Assembly: GCA_021774435.1 (NCBI GenBank)
Contig: JAJFJB010000298.1
Location: 1-32,979, forward strand
Reading direction: 5' to 3'
Source of the DNA: Alphaproteobacteria bacterium
GTDB taxonomy: Bacteria > Pseudomonadota > Alphaproteobacteria > UBA8366 > GCA-2717185
Length of the DNA stretch: 32,979 bases
Shown here: piece by piece, positions 15,507 through 23,560 of the stretch
How the letters are laid out: every line of letters starts with the position of its first letter
Numbering within the stretch: the first letter of the stretch is position 1
Made by a program: the position numbers and the translations under genes
Notes under the pieces: model-generated
Databases searched by the model: none
Seen by the model: the letters and a program-made list of their open reading frames with translations, nothing else
Told to the model about the DNA's origin: nothing

Positions 15507-16295
15507 ATGTCAGAAGGCAAAATCGTCGCTGAGAAGCAGGACCATTTGGGTCGCGTGATTTTCGACAACGTGAAGAAACACAATGCGATGTCCAAGCCTA
15601 TGTGGGACGCGCTTGCCGACACGATGCAGGATTTCGATGCCGATGACAGCGTCCGTGTCATCGTTCTGGAAGGTGCGGGCAAGAAGGCATTCGTCTCCGG
15701 CGCCGACATCTCGCGCTTCGAGAACGAGCGCGCCAACATCGACCGTATCAAGGAATATGGCGTGTCGGTCAACCGCGCCTACGAGTCGGTGCAGTATGCA
15801 CTGAAACCGACCATCGCCAAGATCAACGGCTACTGCTATGGCGGCGGCATGGGCATCGCGGTGTGCACCGATCTGCGTATCTGCTCCGAAGATTCGAGCT
15901 TCTGCATCCCGGCCGCCAAGCTCGGCGTCGGCTACGGACAGCACAACACCAAGGTGCTGATGGATCTGGTTGGTCCGTCCTTTACTAAAGAGATCTTCTA
16001 TACCGGACGGCGGTTCAGTTCCGACGAAGCCCGCAAGATGGGATTGGTCAACCATGTCGTGGCCAAGGATGAACTCTCCTCGTTCGTCGATGGCTATGTC
16101 GAAACCATGGCCAGCAATGCGCCACTGTCTCTCAAAACCACAAACCTGATCGTGAACGAACTACTCAAAAATGAGGAAGATCAGGATATGGCGCTGTGTG
16201 ACCGTCTCGTCGAGGAGTGCGCCACGAGCGAGGATATCGAAGAAGGCCGCAAAGCGTTCATGGAAAAACGCAAACCGGAATTCATCGGGCGCTAG
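15507..16295 (+). CDS. Enoyl-CoA hydratase/isomerase (crotonase) family protein without both hydratase glutamates
   Basis: A 262-residue crotonase-fold enzyme. The CoA-thioester oxyanion hole is formed by FVSGADISRF (62-71) and NGYCYGGGMGIAV (107-119). Hydratases carry two catalytic glutamates (Glu144 and Glu164 in the rat enzyme). By alignment of the GGG and FxxP landmarks these positions are Gly116 and Ala136 here. It is therefore unlikely to be a standard enoyl-CoA hydratase and may be an isomerase, hydrolase, decarboxylase or ring-cleaving crotonase. GGAGAG lies before the ATG. The gene is 55 bases after the DUF1330 gene and 30 bases before the dehydrogenase start, clearly one transcript. 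Family certain, reaction open. Confidence 0.92.
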   Translation: MSEGKIVAEKQDHLGRVIFDNVKKHNAMSKPMWDALADTMQDFDADDSVRVIVLEGAGKKAFVSGADISRFENERANIDRIKEYGVSVNRAYESVQYALKPTIAKINGYCYGGGMGIAVCTDLRICSEDSSFCIPAAKLGVGYGQHNTKVLMDLVGPSFTKEIFYTGRRFSSDEARKMGLVNHVVAKDELSSFVDGYVETMASNAPLSLKTTNLIVNELLKNEEDQDMALCDRLVEECATSEDIEEGRKAFMEKRKPEFIGR

Positions 16296-16325
16296 AGCTT
16301 GTTCGCAGGGAAAGGCGGTGAAGCG

Positions 16326-17381
16326 GTGAAACGCGTCTGTTATTTTGAGCGGGTCCTGGATCCGGTTCTGTTCGAGGACTTGTTAACCGAAGGCGGTGAT
16401 ATCGCGCTTTCCAAGGTAGACCGCGATATGCCGGAAACAGAGATAAAATCAGCACTGGAGAATATTCACGGCTATCACACGCGCGGTGGCAGTCAGTTGG
16501 TCCCGAAGCGCTTCAGGATTGACCGAGAATTTATCGCGGACTGTCCCCACCTGCTGACCGTCTGTACCGGCGGCGCCGGCTATGACGCCATCAACGTCGA
16601 ACATTGCACAGAAGCCGGTATTTTGGTCGCAAATCAGGCGGGATTGAATGCCGAGGCCGTGGCCGAGCACGCGGTTGCCATGATGCTCTGCCTGACCAAA
16701 CAGATCGCCCAGGTCAATATGGCCCTGCGGCGTGATCCCGAATTGGATCGTCTGAAATATCGCAATAACGACATTTTCGGGAAAACGCTAGGCATCGTCG
16801 GTCTCGGCCAAATCGGCGCGCGAGCGGCGGAAATCTGCAAAACCGCGTTTGGAATGGAGATTATTGCGACCCACCCCAGACTAAACGCCACGCAGGCGTC
16901 GGAACGCCATGCGCGTTTGGTTGAACTCCCTGAGCTTCTCGCAAAGTCCGACTTTGTCCTCGTCAGTTGCGGCTTGAGCGAAGAAACCCGCGGCATGTTC
17001 GGCGCGGCGGAATTCGAGCAAATGAAAGAAAGCGCCTATTTCGTGACAATCGGCCGTGGCGGTATCCACGACGAAGATGCCCTCGCCGACGCGCTGGGAG
17101 CAGGCGAACTGGCGGGTGCCGGGCTCGATGTCTGGATGCAAGAGCCGCCTCCGATCGATCATCCCCTACTGAAATTCGACAACGTATTGGCTACTCCGCA
17201 TATCGCAGCAGTCACCGACGAGAGCGCCCGCACAAGCTTAACAGGCGCGGCACAGCAATGGCGGCAGATCTTCCGCGGCGAATTTCCACCGCGCTGCATC
17301 AATCCGGTCGTTTGGCCCAAATTCGCCGAACGCTTTGAAGCCATCCTGGGGTATCCTGTCGAAGACCGGGGCGGGAGCTAG
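16326..17381 (+). CDS. D-2-hydroxyacid dehydrogenase family protein
   Basis: A 351-residue NAD(P)-dependent dehydrogenase from GTG 16326. A TTG at 16299 gives a nine-residue extension with no better ribosome site. The N-terminal substrate domain has CTGGAGYDAINVEHC and NQAGLNAEAVAEHAVAMML. The nucleotide domain has GKTLGIVGLGQIGARAAEIC. The catalytic triad is present as Arg in VTIGRGGIHDEDAL, Glu in LDVWMQEPP and His in ATPHIAAVTDES. The fold is that of 3-phosphoglycerate or glyoxylate/hydroxypyruvate dehydrogenases, but the context is a CoA-ligase/crotonase operon, suggesting a catabolic 2-hydroxy/2-oxo acid step. It is the last gene of the operon. About 750 bases without an intact gene follow, containing a sulfatase relic. 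Confidence 0.9.
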   Translation: MKRVCYFERVLDPVLFEDLLTEGGDIALSKVDRDMPETEIKSALENIHGYHTRGGSQLVPKRFRIDREFIADCPHLLTVCTGGAGYDAINVEHCTEAGILVANQAGLNAEAVAEHAVAMMLCLTKQIAQVNMALRRDPELDRLKYRNNDIFGKTLGIVGLGQIGARAAEICKTAFGMEIIATHPRLNATQASERHARLVELPELLAKSDFVLVSCGLSEETRGMFGAAEFEQMKESAYFVTIGRGGIHDEDALADALGAGELAGAGLDVWMQEPPPIDHPLLKFDNVLATPHIAAVTDESARTSLTGAAQQWRQIFRGEFPPRCINPVVWPKFAERFEAILGYPVEDRGGS

Positions 17382-17552
17382 AAAGTTAAATTGCTGTAAG
17401 TTAGAGCCGCACGCCTGTGCCAAGCTTACCGGCTCAGGAAAAGTGTCCACAATCTCGCCGCGACGAGTCTGAATTAGGGCTTGGAGCTGTTCCCGTATGG
17501 CGCGGTCGCCAACCCCTGTACAACGGTGCCAGGTGGGAGACTGTGCGGAATG

Positions 17553-17939
17553 TCAGGTCTGCGCCGCGCCGTTCATCCGGATACAATTTTGCCTACTGGC
17601 ATGGCATTCCGGGCGTCCGGTCGCCGCAAATGTGTTGCGTGTCGAGAAATGGGCCTTGCCGATTAGGCCTGCCGCGTATCCGGCAAGGCTGAGGCGACGC
17701 GCGATTCCGACCTCCGCCAAACTAACGCTGAGATCGAAGTTATTATCGGCGATCCCATGGGTCAGCGGAAGTTGCCCCGTCAGGATCGAAGCACGAGCCG
17801 GCTGCCCGACATGGCTCGGACTGATACAGTTGGAAAATCGCGTGCCGGAGCGCGCCAGACGGTCGAGATGAGGCGTCCAGATATTTCGCCCCTCAAAGCC
17901 GAAACAAGCAGCGCTGTGGTTGCTTGCCGTAATGAATAA
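17553..17939 (-). pseudogene. Sulfatase, decayed N-terminal fragment
   Basis: On the minus strand, a stretch of 128 codons ending in a TGA at 17555-17553 reads as the N-terminus of an alkaline-phosphatase-fold sulfatase. It contains LFITA at the start, WTPHLDRLARSGTRFSNC, PARASILTGQLPLTHGI, then AGYAAGLIGKAHFSTRNTF and TGRPEC. This covers only about a quarter of a normal sulfatase of 450-550 residues. There is no start codon at the right place, because the frame breaks at about 17940 where the family has N-I-L-F-I-T. The position of the formylglycine-precursor Cys/Ser (C-x-P-x-R) is Gly (GQPAR). I see no sulfatase C-terminus downstream. It is a dead remnant in the gap 17382-18138; the rest of that gap shows nothing else I can name. 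Confidence 0.8.
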
Positions 17940-18138
17940 TGTTCAATGAACTTCTTCGCCATCCAAGAGGCGGAAAACACGAATATAATGTAGGCAATGC
18001 TGTGCGAAATAGGTATTTGTTGTTGAAGGTGCTTTCCCCGGCTTCCACACTCTCACACCATAAAAATGAGCAGCGTAGACTGGCGAGGACTTATGCCAGA
18101 TCAGCGGTGCTTAAAAAGCGAAATAGAACGGCCTCACC

Positions 18139-19356
18139 ATGAGCTACAACATCGCCCCAAGGACACCAGCCGGCGAGCGTGTCATCGCTGCCGCGAATAC
18201 TCTGATAGAACCCTTTCGCATGCGCGCCGATGCCGCGGACCGTGCGAACGAAATTTGCGCGGAAAATTACCTGGATATGCAGCGCTCCGGCGTCGCCGCG
18301 GCCTTCGTACCGGAAGAGCTGGGCGGCATGGGCTTGCGCTCCATGCATGACTGGATATTGACCATTGCAACGCTTGCGAAGGGCGATGGATCGGCCGCGA
18401 TTGCGATCAGCATGCATCTATCGGCGACACGCGGGCTGGCGGCGCTTTATCGCGCCAGCGAAGCCGGTTCCGCCCCGCACCTTCGCGCCCGGAAAATCCT
18501 GGAAGCGGTTGCAAAGAGCGAGATACTGATCTGCTCCACGACCACGGAACGGGGTACCGATAATCTTCATCCTCTGACAGAAGCAGTAGGAACCGAAGAT
18601 GGCTGGCGTCTCAATGGCATGAAGAACTTTGTGACTATGTCGCCTCTGGCAACGCATGTCGCGACCAATGTGCGGACGCGCGATGCGGAGGGAGATTTTA
18701 TCGCCAACGTCCTGATGCGAATGGATACGGAAGGGGTGCTGCAGCAAGGCGATTGGGACGCTTTGGGCATGCGGGCGTCTGGCAGCCAGTCGGTTAAATT
18801 CGACAACTGCCTGGCGCCCCATGATGGGTTGCGCAAGATTGGCCCATGGGGGCGGTGGAGCACCCCGGTCCTGGTAAACCGCACATTGGCAAATGTCCCG
18901 CTGGTCGGCGCGTTTCTCGGTATCGCGGAGGCGGCATTTCAATACGCGCTCGACGGGCAATCGAAGGCGCAAGGCACCGAGAACCGGCCCGGCGTCTACA
19001 ACGCCCTGGCGGAAATGGAAATTTTACTGGCGACCGCGCAATGTATCCTGGCCCAGATCGGAACGAAGCTCGATGACTTCATGGCGGAGACCAAAGGTGG
19101 TGCGACGGCGACGTACGAGCAAGGCCATGAGTTGATGAAGGATTATCAAAGCGCGAAATGGGTCGTGAACCGAAACGCCATCGACATCGTCAGTCAGGCC
19201 ATGGATTTAAGCGGCGGCGGCGGCTTTATGGCCCGCAATCCTCTCTCGCGCCTGTACCGCGACGTCAGAGCGGGTCCGTTCATGCAGCCCTATTCTCCGA
19301 TCGATGCGCGCGATTATATGGGTAAAGTGCTCCTTGGCGCCTATCCCGAGACTTAA
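18139..19356 (+). CDS. Acyl-CoA dehydrogenase-like flavoprotein lacking the usual catalytic Glu
   Basis: A 405-residue protein with the ACAD fold: an N-terminal helical domain (GVAAAFVPEELGGMGL), a middle beta-domain (ICSTTTERGTDNLHPL, WRLNGMKNFVTMSPLATH, and WDALGMRASGSQSVKFDN) and a C-terminal helical bundle. In true acyl-CoA dehydrogenases of the main branch, the base lies in a YEG-type motif near the C-terminus. Here the corresponding stretch is LYRDVRAGPFMQPYSPIDA, without a Glu. This is more like the flavin-monooxygenase-like ACAD relatives (HsaA/DszC group) or an ACAD with its base elsewhere. No strong ribosome site is visible. It is a single gene after the sulfatase relic, with the minus-strand lipoprotein gene ending about 55 bases later. 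FAD or FMN dependence is inferred. Confidence 0.87.
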   Translation: MSYNIAPRTPAGERVIAAANTLIEPFRMRADAADRANEICAENYLDMQRSGVAAAFVPEELGGMGLRSMHDWILTIATLAKGDGSAAIAISMHLSATRGLAALYRASEAGSAPHLRARKILEAVAKSEILICSTTTERGTDNLHPLTEAVGTEDGWRLNGMKNFVTMSPLATHVATNVRTRDAEGDFIANVLMRMDTEGVLQQGDWDALGMRASGSQSVKFDNCLAPHDGLRKIGPWGRWSTPVLVNRTLANVPLVGAFLGIAEAAFQYALDGQSKAQGTENRPGVYNALAEMEILLATAQCILAQIGTKLDDFMAETKGGATATYEQGHELMKDYQSAKWVVNRNAIDIVSQAMDLSGGGGFMARNPLSRLYRDVRAGPFMQPYSPIDARDYMGKVLLGAYPET

Positions 19357-19411
19357 TATTGAAGATTGTCGGCGTCGGATAGCGCATCACCGCCGTCATC
19401 AAAATCGTTTA

Positions 19412-20131
19412 CTACGGCTGTTTGTAGAAAAACGGCTCCGGTTGACGGACCTGTAGCGGTCCCGACAGTTTCGGATAGTCTTTCGATAGCATCGCCCGAA
19501 CGGCTTCTTCGTTTACCGATTCAATTCGAAATTTGGTAGAATCGTGTCGATAAAAGGCATTCTCGCCGCCAAAAAATGATTCTGCTTTACCCTCCGAACC
19601 CTCAAGTAAAAAATCTCCGATATAAATAATATCTCCCTTATTTACATTGAACGAGATAGATTTATTTTTTATCACGCTAGTAAATGTTACCCTTACCGGC
19701 GCAAAAGTCCTGAACTTCCTTAAAATATAATTTCCGGTCTTCACTTCGTACGCAAGATACCGCTCTTTTGTAACATCAACATAATTTTTATTAGTGGGGT
19801 CCACCTCGCAACGGTTCATGTGAATCGTATCTTTCTTCGGACCTGGGTAAAAAATAAATCCGGTCGACTCACTCGTGAGTTCCTCATTTTCCGTATCATA
19901 TCTCTGCCAGAGCAAGGTGACACATTTAACCAAACTGGAGTTACTCCGAACGCTCGCGACAACCACGGCGGTATCCCTACCATCTGACAATGTGACATCA
20001 TCATCGGCAATATAAACGGGCCTCCCGGAACAGGCCTGTAGAATTGCCGCCGCGATCAAAACCGCAAACCTCAATGTTGATCTCGCCTGTGGAAACCACG
20101 CGATGTAGCTGGAAAATTTGCGCATTCGCAT
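19412..20131 (-). CDS. Putative lipoprotein of unknown function, AT-rich
   Basis: A 239-residue protein with a lipoprotein-like signal: a basic N-terminus, then FAVLIAAAILQAC with the presumed lipidated Cys34. The n-region before the helix is long (about 20 residues), so the true start might be internal, e.g. the TTG at Leu20. The mature region is rich in beta-strand patterns, Lys and Asn (DPTNKNYVDVTKERY, SVIKNKSISFNVNKGDIIY). It ends in PQVRQ-like basic/aromatic residues around EPFFYKQP. I do not recognise a family. Codon use is clearly more AT-rich than neighbouring genes (about 19600-19860), a sign of acquisition by transfer. It lies upstream of no obvious partner; the PAS_5 gene on the same strand ends 87 bases before it. 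Confidence 0.65.
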   Translation of the reverse strand: MRMRKFSSYIAWFPQARSTLRFAVLIAAAILQACSGRPVYIADDDVTLSDGRDTAVVVASVRSNSSLVKCVTLLWQRYDTENEELTSESTGFIFYPGPKKDTIHMNRCEVDPTNKNYVDVTKERYLAYEVKTGNYILRKFRTFAPVRVTFTSVIKNKSISFNVNKGDIIYIGDFLLEGSEGKAESFFGGENAFYRHDSTKFRIESVNEEAVRAMLSKDYPKLSGPLQVRQPEPFFYKQP

Positions 20132-20217
20132 CTCTATTTTTAGTGTGGCGTCAACCGCAGAAATGACAGATGCAGATTTATGCCTTTGAAAATCGGACGC
20201 AACCTAATTCGAAGCGA

Positions 20218-20709
20218 CTAACTGATTATCGTAAACGCCATAAGCAGGTCTACGCTTTCGCCACCGTCTCGGAAGGGCAAAAAGACCCGTTCCATTTCAA
20301 TATAGGATTTTTCATGCGTTAGAAGCGGCCGACCGAGCCGGTAATGCGGCTTTCCTTTTTCTGCCGTGAAAATGAAATCTGTCAGCGTCGTCGTGTGTTG
20401 AAAATGTTCAAACACTTCGTCAAGCCAGCAGCCCGTATAATTGCTGCCGTGATAATCATTCATGCGCTCGCCAATCAGGCGAAATTTAAACCGGATTGGA
20501 GATCGGCTGATGTCGACCAGGGCGATCCCGGGCAGAAGCTCCAAGAATTCACACGGATCGATCTGCCGTCGATCCGGCAATTCACCGCCGCGGTGAATCG
20601 ATTGCCAATATCGGACAATCCTCTGGATATCAGGATCGCTATCCTCCGGGATCGTTTCCGGAAGAGATACGTTACCCCACATTTCCCGCCTGCTTTCCAA
20701 GCCGCCCAT
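20218..20709 (-). CDS. PAS_5 (PF07310-like) domain protein
   Basis: A protein of about 163 residues that is almost entirely one PAS_5-type sensory domain, recognised by the order of landmarks. These are RIVRYWQSIHRGGELPDRRQ, IDPCEFLELLPGIALVDI, then FKFRLIGERMNDYHG, TGCWLDEVF, and the closing strands MERVFLPFRDGGESVDLLMA. Such stand-alone proteins are common in Alphaproteobacteria and their ligand is unknown. Start choice is uncertain: ATG 20709 has GGAG too close. ATG 20682, nine codons further in, has AGGCGGG at good spacing. A TTG at 20733 is also in frame. No output domain is present, so it would have to act through a partner. Confidence 0.78.
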   Translation of the reverse strand: MGGLESRREMWGNVSLPETIPEDSDPDIQRIVRYWQSIHRGGELPDRRQIDPCEFLELLPGIALVDISRSPIRFKFRLIGERMNDYHGSNYTGCWLDEVFEHFQHTTTLTDFIFTAEKGKPHYRLGRPLLTHEKSYIEMERVFLPFRDGGESVDLLMAFTIIS

Positions 20710-20993
20710 GCTCCGACAGAATATTTTCGTCAAGATAGCATAGTTAAAATGTCATACTATTTTATGTAGATATTAATATTAGGTTGCGTTGATCCGCTTT
20801 AGAGCACGCCAACTTTCGGCGCTCCAATCTCATTAACAACTATTTGGTTTCGTGGGCGACGCGACGAAGTGACCGTTATATTGATCGCGGTTGAATTACA
20901 GCGGGCAACGCCTAATCCTTGCATAAATGCCATTCCCCGGGTCGGGGTCCTAAGCGCGCATGCTCAGGTAACGCGTTTCCCACCCTCTCTTCG

Positions 20994-21401
20994 TCACGCC
21001 AGTATCGTTACCACACCGGCTTCGGGATCAACCTCGACGGTTTGTCCCGACTGGATTAGCGTCGTGACGTCACCATCCTCGAACCGATCACACATCGCCA
21101 TATCGGCGAGCGCCGCACCCTGAGCCAGGATCGTATTGGCGTTGTTGAACAAAATTGCCTTTGGTGCAATGCCGCGGCTTTTCATCTCGTAGAGCATCCA
21201 GGCCGATGCGACGCCACCCTTGGACGTGTTCAGCACCAAAATCTTATCCTTGTATGACTGGCCCGCAAGCTTGTGTTGCGGCCGGGAGAAGATGCCCTTG
21301 ATGCGGTCGAGATCGTAACGGGCGGAGAAATTGTCATCCGCGACCAGCGCCTCACCGGAAACCTTTGGGCCGATGCCCTTATGACATTTCAAGACGGTCA
21401 T
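20994..21401 (-). CDS. AcnX (aconitase X) swivel domain, small subunit (DUF126)
   Basis: A 135-residue protein from ATG 21401 that matches the swivel domain of aconitase X: KCHKGIGPKVSGEALVADDN, then GIFSRPQHKLAGQSYKDKIL, VLNTSKGGVASAWMLYEMKS, and ILAQGAALADMAMCD. It pairs with the catalytic large subunit to form a hydro-lyase. Its ATG overlaps the TGA of the large-subunit gene by one base (TGATG), so the two are translationally coupled. In characterised AcnX proteins the loop after the first strand carries a GS-type serine motif; here it reads KGGVAS, marking a distinct subfamily. A further in-frame extension to 21437 is an artefact of the overlap. The substrate is not known. Confidence 0.88.
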   Translation of the reverse strand: MTVLKCHKGIGPKVSGEALVADDNFSARYDLDRIKGIFSRPQHKLAGQSYKDKILVLNTSKGGVASAWMLYEMKSRGIAPKAILFNNANTILAQGAALADMAMCDRFEDGDVTTLIQSGQTVEVDPEAGVVTILA

Positions 21402-22627
21402 CAAACGATCTCCCCCACGACGGCGGATGCAACGCACTGTTCCATGCTAGCAAGCGCGGGCTGGTAGCCGTAGCCGCCCAAAATATTGACGATCTTGGCG
21501 GAGTTGCTGAGCAGCCGCTTCCAACCGTTCGCCTCGCCAACCTCACGTGCATACTGGTTGTAGTAACAGGTCCCTTCGAGGACTTTCGCCCCCGTCGCCT
21601 CGATGGTCTCTACGAACTTCATCCGCGATGCGTCGGCATAAACCTGCGGCGAGGTGCAGACGAGGATCGGCGCCTTGAAGCTTTTGCCGTCGACCAGCCC
21701 CGCGACCTGTTGCATTTCGACGAGAGAAAGTTGCGGCGCGGCAAAGACGACCACATCGATCTTGTCCCCCTTTGCCCCGAAACTGGACCGCAACGCGTCG
21801 AGATCGGCTTTAGATATCTCTTCGGCTTGGAGCTTATCCCCTCCGACATCGGCAACCGTTCGTGCTTCCGGCGTAATGCCTGCCAAATGAAACAACGGCG
21901 TCGATCCATAGCTCGCCATGGCGGCGCCAAGATGTTTCATTTCATCCGACGTCGGCACGACCTCCAGCCCCTCGATCACCGGCACCGCCCAATAGGAGCC
22001 GGCCATCTTGCCCGCCACGGCACCGAGCACGCCCCAATCCGTCAGTTCTCGGGGTTGTTCGCGCACAACGAAGCGCCGCGTGGCACGGCGGTGTTCGTCA
22101 AGATGTAGCCCATAGTGCGGCGTGCGCCCCGTGAGCCCGGCGGCCAGGGCCGAGGGACCGCCCTCGAAATTCGAGCGCGCGCCGCAGACACTGTTCGAAT
22201 AGATGACCACGCCGGTGTCGCCATAGGCGACATGATCGCCCAAAACCGGCGGCATTATGGTCTGGTAATTGACGCAGGTGTTCGTCATTAGGATGCCCAT
22301 ACGCTCGCACGCAGCGATGGTCCGTCGGTCGATATCGGCCATCTCCTCGGTCTGGCCCAACGGGCGGTAATAATTCAGATCGACGCCGCGCGGGTCGGTG
22401 ATCATGGGAATGGCGACACGCGCACCCTCATCGGCCAGGTCCTCCATGAAGGAAACCCCAGCATCGCCAACGGATTCCGGATCGGCCATCATGTGAGCCT
22501 GACTGACAGGCACGAGGTCGGCCGCGTCGAACATGCCGCCGACCTTGATCTGATGATCGATCGCCCAGCGCTTCGGCTCCCCCATCTCACCAGCCAGCAT
22601 GGCCTGTTCTTCATCTGTCAACTTCAC
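21401..22627 (-). CDS. AcnX (aconitase X) catalytic large subunit (DUF521)
   Basis: A 408-residue AcnX catalytic subunit from GTG 22627, which has GGGGGAGG seven bases upstream. AcnX enzymes are iron-sulfur hydro-lyases: cis-3-hydroxy-L-proline dehydratase in bacteria, phosphomevalonate dehydratase in archaea. Expected conserved regions are present: LTDEEQAMLAGEMG at the start, TNTCVNYQ (Cys118), SNSVCGARSNFEGGPSALAA (Cys148), EGTCYYNQ (Cys354) and the C-terminal LLSNSAKIVNILGGYGYQ. The three cysteines are the likely cluster ligands. The gene is first in the pair and coupled to the swivel subunit. No proline racemase, pyrroline-carboxylate reductase or other hydroxyproline gene is near, so the substrate may differ. 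A nitroreductase is divergent from it. Confidence 0.9.
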   Translation of the reverse strand: MKLTDEEQAMLAGEMGEPKRWAIDHQIKVGGMFDAADLVPVSQAHMMADPESVGDAGVSFMEDLADEGARVAIPMITDPRGVDLNYYRPLGQTEEMADIDRRTIAACERMGILMTNTCVNYQTIMPPVLGDHVAYGDTGVVIYSNSVCGARSNFEGGPSALAAGLTGRTPHYGLHLDEHRRATRRFVVREQPRELTDWGVLGAVAGKMAGSYWAVPVIEGLEVVPTSDEMKHLGAAMASYGSTPLFHLAGITPEARTVADVGGDKLQAEEISKADLDALRSSFGAKGDKIDVVVFAAPQLSLVEMQQVAGLVDGKSFKAPILVCTSPQVYADASRMKFVETIEATGAKVLEGTCYYNQYAREVGEANGWKRLLSNSAKIVNILGGYGYQPALASMEQCVASAVVGEIV

Positions 22628-22796
22628 GCTGTCGCCTCCCCCGATTTACTGTCGTGCCGCACCAGCGGCGCAAACTAGATTCCGGCTCTTTTATTCGGCA
22701 CAATTCATCGGTTAAGAGCATGTCATTGAACGGTGCCGAGTGCTACCAATTCAACGGCACCAATATTATCGAAGTCATAAGGAATTACAGACAGTC

Positions 22797-23474
22797 ATGG
22801 AATTTGAAACGCTGGTCCAATCGCGCCGAAGCGTGCGCGGCTATAAACCCGATCCTGTTCCACGGGCGGTCATCGACGAAATCATTCAGGTGGCAAAAGG
22901 CGCGCCCTCGTCGATGAATTCTCAGCCTTGGCACATCCATGTTTTGACGGGCGAGCCGCTGGACCGCGTTCGTCAATTGAATACCGAAAAAATGCTCTCT
23001 GGCGCCAAGCCCAAACGCGACATCCTAACCCATGGGCCTTATGAAGGCGTGCATCGCAAACGGCAAGTGGAGATCGCCGTGCAACTCTTCGAGGCTATGG
23101 GCATCGCCCGTAACGATAAGGAACGACGCCAAGACTGGGTCATGCGCGGGTTTCGGCAATTCGATGCTCCGGTTTCGATCGTGCTGACTTATGACCGGGT
23201 CCTTGATCCGGGGGCCACATGCCACTTCGATCTTGGCGCTTTGTCCTACGGTATCGTTCTGGCGGCCTGGGACCGCGGCCTTGGTACCGTCGTCAACGGT
23301 CAGGGCATCACGAGATCCGATATCGTGCGTGAGGTCGCCGGAATCCCGGAAGACGAAGTCATCATGACCTGTATCGCGATGGGATATCCCAATGACGATT
23401 TTTCCGCCAATGCGGTCAAATCCCACCGGGAGCCAAATAACGATTTCGTTCGCTATGTTGGGTTCGAGGATTAA
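22797..23474 (+). CDS. Nitroreductase family protein (FMN)
   Basis: A 225-residue flavin protein of the nitroreductase family, starting at ATG 22797. The frame continues to a GTG at 22740, but family members begin as here (MEFETLVQSRRSVRGYKPDP). FMN phosphate contacts come from SRRSVRGY (about 9-16). The PSSMNSQPWHIHVLTG segment is the usual dimer/FMN loop. LGALSYGIVLAAWDRGLGTV and the MTCIAMGYPND end are also typical. It reduces nitro groups, quinones or enones with NAD(P)H. AAGGA is 13 bases before the ATG, a rather long spacing. The gene is divergent from the AcnX operon across about 170 bases, and a shared promoter region is likely. Substrate unknown. Confidence 0.9.
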   Translation: MEFETLVQSRRSVRGYKPDPVPRAVIDEIIQVAKGAPSSMNSQPWHIHVLTGEPLDRVRQLNTEKMLSGAKPKRDILTHGPYEGVHRKRQVEIAVQLFEAMGIARNDKERRQDWVMRGFRQFDAPVSIVLTYDRVLDPGATCHFDLGALSYGIVLAAWDRGLGTVVNGQGITRSDIVREVAGIPEDEVIMTCIAMGYPNDDFSANAVKSHREPNNDFVRYVGFED

Positions 23475-23560
23475 CCCCGATACCTGTTGATTGCAGGCCT
23501 GTTTGCCATTGAAGGTCTGCAGCAGCGCTTCCACGCAGATAGTCGCAGAACGAGCGGAGT

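Noticed and set aside
17417-17692. Plus-strand open frame in the gap before the ACAD-like gene
   Set aside because: Low-complexity composition with no resemblance to a family; the minus strand there reads as a sulfatase remnant.
20935-20947. CCCCG-GGT-CGGGG hairpin downstream of the AcnX small subunit
   Set aside because: The stem is only five pairs with no T-tract in the direction of transcription; not convincing as a terminator.
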